A stretch of DNA of 64,000 bases from contig NZ_JAIXHL010000004.1 in assembly GCF_030145815.1 (NCBI RefSeq), positions 124,001 to 188,000 of the forward strand, in the 5' to 3' direction. The notes beneath the pieces are model-generated. The model worked only from the letters and a program-made list of their open reading frames with translations. It did not search any database and had not been told where the DNA came from. Positions within the stretch are counted from its first letter, which is position 1. Each line of letters opens with the position of its first letter. This DNA comes from Sphingomonas sp. GTDB taxonomy: Bacteria; Pseudomonadota; Alphaproteobacteria; Sphingomonadales; Sphingomonadaceae. Below, in pieces: positions 61,273 through 64,000 of the stretch. Position numbers and translations under genes: made by a program.

Positions 61273-62655
61273 TCACACCTTGGCCGGGACACCGACCAGT
61301 TCGGCCTCGACATCGTCATACATCGACGGGTCGTCCTGGATCGCGATCGGCTCCAGCTGCATCCCGCCATTGCTACGTCCGATGCGGAACGCGGCGGCCG
61401 TGCGCCCTTCCCGCCCGTCGGGCAGGCGGTAGCGGGCATCGGCGACCAGCACCGGCGTGAAGCCGTCATCGTCACCGGCAATCGCATCGACCTTGTCGCG
61501 CGGCATCGTCAGCATCGCTTCGAGAGTCGCCCCGTCACCCGGCGCGATCGTCTCCGCCGACAGACTCGAGTCCTTCGGCGGATTGGTCAGCATCCGCTCG
61601 ATCTCGCTCTGCTGCGCGCTATGCTCGCCCAGCATGAAGGCACCGATCCGCACGTCCTGAGCAGGCGCACCGCCAGCGTTGGCAACGGTCAGTTCGAACC
61701 CGACCTTGGCACCGCGGCGGCTCATCCCTGCACGGGTCGGACGGATCGCGAGTTCCAGCTGCGGACGGCTGCCGGCCGGGCGCGCGCCGCCCAGCACGGC
61801 GGCGACATCCGCCGGATCCGCATCGGAAAGCTCGGCATTTTCGAGTGCCGGCTTCGACGCCGACACCTTCGCAGCTTTCGCCTTGGGCTTTGCAACCGGT
61901 GCGATCCGCTCACCCAGTTCCGGCTCGCGACGCGGCGCGATGAACGCCGGGGCGGCGGCGATCGGATTGGCAACCGGGCGCGCGATGACCGGATCTGGAG
62001 CGCGCGGCGTCGCCACGGGCGTGGGGAGCGGCTCGACCGGTGCCGCGATGGCGACCTCTTCCTCAATCAGCGGCGCATCTTCGCGACGACGGCGCAACAG
62101 CATCGCACCCGCGATCAGCGCGGCGACACCGCCCAGCGCGGCCAGGATCAGCCACATGGTGCCGCCCTCGCCAGTCGTCTCGACTGGGGCTGCGACCGGA
62201 TCGGCGACGGGCTCAGTGACGGGAGGCGGCGTCTCAGCAACCGGCTCGACGGGCGTCGGTGCGCGTTCGGTCACCGGGTCGGGTTCAGCGGCCACCGGAG
62301 CTGCCGGAGCGGCACGCTGCGGCGTTTCGACCGCGCGGGTCGGACGTGCTGGACGCGCTTCGGCCTGGCGGGCAGCGGCACGCTCACGCGCCTCCTGCTG
62401 CGCCTGCTCGACCACGCCGGGAGCAATCGTCGTGCGCGACTCACCGGCAGGCGGCGTTTGCGCGACCGGAGCCTGGACCGGCGGCGGCGTGACCGGCTGC
62501 GGCGCAGGAGCCGGGGCCGGCGTCGCGGGCACCAGCACCGTCGGCGGCGTCACCGTCTCCTGTGCCAGCGCGGTTGCGGGGAGAGCGGCGGCGGCGAAAA
62601 GCAGCGCCACTGCTCGGCGAAGCGCGGGTCGCGCATGATGTGGTGTGTGGGTCAT
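61273..62655 (-). CDS. Pro-rich membrane protein with C-terminal beta domain, unknown (copy 2)
   Basis: A 460-aa envelope protein with the same plan as its downstream neighbour: signal peptide (LLFAAAALPATALAQ), a long Pro/Ala/Gln/Glu-rich region, a membrane helix near 168-187 (MWLILAALGGVAALIAGAML) followed by LRRRRED, a disordered linker, and a C-terminal beta domain (about 300-455; AKVGFELTVANAGGAPAQDVRIGAFML). The C-terminal domains share the pattern of an N/A-rich turn followed by a DVRxG-like strand. Likely tandem duplication with strong divergence of the linkers. Function unknown. Confidence 0.7.
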   Translation of the reverse strand: MTHTPHHARPALRRAVALLFAAAALPATALAQETVTPPTVLVPATPAPAPAPQPVTPPPVQAPVAQTPPAGESRTTIAPGVVEQAQQEARERAAARQAEARPARPTRAVETPQRAAPAAPVAAEPDPVTERAPTPVEPVAETPPPVTEPVADPVAAPVETTGEGGTMWLILAALGGVAALIAGAMLLRRRREDAPLIEEEVAIAAPVEPLPTPVATPRAPDPVIARPVANPIAAAPAFIAPRREPELGERIAPVAKPKAKAAKVSASKPALENAELSDADPADVAAVLGGARPAGSRPQLELAIRPTRAGMSRRGAKVGFELTVANAGGAPAQDVRIGAFMLGEHSAQQSEIERMLTNPPKDSSLSAETIAPGDGATLEAMLTMPRDKVDAIAGDDDGFTPVLVADARYRLPDGREGRTAAAFRIGRSNGGMQLEPIAIQDDPSMYDDVEAELVGVPAKV

Positions 62656-62763
62656 AACGGGGGGTCAACAAGTGGAACCCGCAATTCGTCGCACATAGCC
62701 CTCAAAATTGCGGCGAGTTGTTGTCGGACATCGACCAGTTGACGATTCCGCTTTACTCGAACA

Positions 62764-62795
62764 AAAACGGGGACGACTTGCGCCGCCCCCGTGAC
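62764..62795 (-). terminator. Rho-independent terminator of the M16 peptidase gene
   Basis: Stem CGGGG / CCCCG around GCGGCGCAAGTCGT, with TTTTTG after it on the minus strand. It lies about 30 bases after the M16 stop codon. Confidence 0.8.
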
Positions 62796-62822
62796 TAGTT
62801 GTTCAATAACCTGAACATTTGT

Positions 62823-64000
62823 TCAGGGAACGGTCACCGTCTTGAATTCTATGCCCTTTAGTTCCGGCAAAGCCTGAAGCTGTGGCGTGACAACCTTGAG
62901 GTCGCCAACGACGACCAAAGTCAACTTGTCGAGGGGAAAGCGCTTCGCCGCCTCGCTGATCTGCGCATTGGTGACACTCAGCGTCGCCGGGACATAATTG
63001 TCGAGCCAGTCGCGCGGCAGACCCAGCGCATCACGCGTCGCCAGCGTGTTGACCAGCGCGCCCGGCGTCGAATTCTGGATCGCGAACAGCCCGGCCATAT
63101 ATTGCCGCATCCCGTTCGCTTCCTCATCGCCCGGCGGAGTCGTCTGCAGCTCGCGGATTTCCTTGAACACCTCGGTCAGCGACGGACCCGTGGCGGTCGT
63201 CGTGACATCGGCGTTGAACGTCCACACCGCATTGGTCGGCAGCAACGACACACCCGACCCCGGCGAATAGGTATAGCCCTTATTCTCCCGGATATTGCGC
63301 GTGATGCGCGAGCTGAACGATCCGCCCAGCAACGCATTCATCACCCGCGTCGGGATATCGCCCGGCGTCCCGGCGTCGGGCGCGGGGAACACCAGGTTGA
63401 TCGTCGATTGCGGCGCACCCGGCCGGTCGATCAGCAGCACCTGCGGCCCCTGCTTGGGATTCACCGGGATCAGCGCCCGCTCCGGCCCGGCGGTCCAGCC
63501 GCCGAACGCCTTCTCGACCGCCGCCTTCACCGCCGCTGCATCGAAGCGCCCGGCGATGTAGAGGTGCGACCGCTTCGCCCCGAAATTGGCGGCATGCCAT
63601 GCCTTGAGCTTGCCCGCGTCATATGCGTTGAACTGCGCCGGGGTCGGCAGCACCCGGCCATAGGGATGGTCGGTGCCATAATAGGCGCGCGTCACCGCCG
63701 CATTGGCCAGCGTCCCCGGCTGGGTCAGCGCGATCGCGAGGCGGCGGTTCCAGTTGGCCTTGACCCGCGCCAGTTCGGCCTCGGGAAAGCTCGGCCGCTG
63801 CGCGACATCGGCGACCAGTCCGATCGCATCCGTGATCCGCTCCGACAGCACGTTGATCGACACGCCGGAGGAGGTCGAACCCGACCCGGTGCCGATGCCG
63901 CCACCCATCTCGGCCGCCTTTTGCGCGATCTGCGCGGCGGTCATGCCGCCCGCGCCCTCGCGCATCATGTCGAGCGTCAGTCCCGCGAGCCAGGTATCCG
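62823..64000 (-). CDS. M16-family peptidase (insulinase-like), 5' partial
   Basis: The C-terminal half of an M16 peptidase-like protein; the frame is open to base 64000, so the start and probably the first domain (with any HxxEH zinc site) lie outside. The visible part includes HAANFGAKRSHLYIAGRFD, the loop LIDRPGAPQSTINLVFP, MNALLGGSFSSRITRNIRENKGYTYSPGSGV (the R/Y pair that helps substrate binding in the second domain), and DKLTLVVVGDL. Members cut peptides in the periplasm or process outer-membrane proteins. Whether this polypeptide is catalytic or the inactive partner cannot be told here. Confidence 0.85.
   Translation of the reverse strand, partial: DTWLAGLTLDMMREGAGGMTAAQIAQKAAEMGGGIGTGSGSTSSGVSINVLSERITDAIGLVADVAQRPSFPEAELARVKANWNRRLAIALTQPGTLANAAVTRAYYGTDHPYGRVLPTPAQFNAYDAGKLKAWHAANFGAKRSHLYIAGRFDAAAVKAAVEKAFGGWTAGPERALIPVNPKQGPQVLLIDRPGAPQSTINLVFPAPDAGTPGDIPTRVMNALLGGSFSSRITRNIRENKGYTYSPGSGVSLLPTNAVWTFNADVTTTATGPSLTEVFKEIRELQTTPPGDEEANGMRQYMAGLFAIQNSTPGALVNTLATRDALGLPRDWLDNYVPATLSVTNAQISEAAKRFPLDKLTLVVVGDLKVVTPQLQALPELKGIEFKTVTVP

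Noticed and set aside
62810..62827. Palindrome CCTGAACA-TT-TGTTCAGG overlapping the M16 peptidase stop codon, resembling a Gram-positive LexA box.
   Set aside because: It is at the 3' end of a gene and does not fit the GTTC-N7-GTTC operator of this lineage; probably chance or part of a 3' structure.
1..64000. CRISPR arrays, rRNA operons, integrases, insertion sequences or prophage.
   Set aside because: Reading both strands I saw no regularly spaced repeats, transposase-like proteins or phage structural genes.

Overview
The window is a GC-rich stretch of a chromosome from an alphaproteobacterium, most likely Sphingomonadales (Sphingomonas sensu lato). The reasons are the division and cell-wall (dcw) gene order, an FtsZ tail ending in DIPRFLNRQ, an NDUFA12-family gene, a GTTC-N7-GTTC LexA-type box, and several families of short palindromic repeats of the kind scattered in sphingomonad genomes. 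This placement is by recognition, not by a search. I see no transposase, integrase, CRISPR array or rRNA.

Bases 1-22041 hold a complete dcw cluster on the minus strand. In transcription order it runs mraZ, rsmH, ftsL, ftsI, murE, murF, mraY, murD, ftsW, murG, murC, a 64-aa unknown, murB, ddl, ftsQ, ftsA, ftsZ, followed by a TPR/SPOR protein and a dGTPase cut by the window edge. Most junctions overlap by 1-4 bases. Repeats sit at the murG/murC and murB/ddl junctions, and a 111-base palindromic element is inserted in frame inside murD.

Bases 22387-29386 hold a small membrane protein, cysK, an orphan VapB-type antitoxin, a hypoxanthine-DNA glycosylase and a PhyH-type dioxygenase. They are followed by a lasso-peptide locus: a 51-aa precursor on the plus strand facing a minus-strand operon of kinase, PqqD-like RRE protein, B2 protease and asparagine-synthetase-like cyclase. 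Bases 29842-40191 are mostly housekeeping: a LexA-box-preceded Y-family polymerase, a lipoprotein, a ParA ATPase, aat (overlapping a DUF2155 gene tail to tail), an NDUFA12-family protein, a DUF192 protein, a double cold-shock protein, RecX, a fatty acyl-AMP ligase and a GGDEF-EAL protein.

Bases 40291-44797 hold an accessory group: a membrane TIR-TPR protein, an unknown beta-rich protein, and a protein I read as TPR + SLOG-like + degenerate cyclase-like, converging on a Crp/Fnr regulator. This is the best candidate for an undescribed signalling or defence module. Next come a double-HTH protein and a less GC-rich VapB45/VapC45-like toxin-antitoxin pair.

Bases 47217-59442 contain a broken-up secE-nusG-rplKAJL region. 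secE-nusG and tRNA-Trp are on the minus strand and separated by four unrelated genes. rplK-rplA and rplJ-rplL are on the plus strand and separated by about 6 kb (a DEAD-box helicase, a DUF188 protein, an alpha/beta hydrolase, an SMR transporter, an L,D-transpeptidase and a lipoprotein). The window closes with a small tail-anchored protein, two tandem Pro-rich membrane paralogues and an M16 peptidase cut by the edge.
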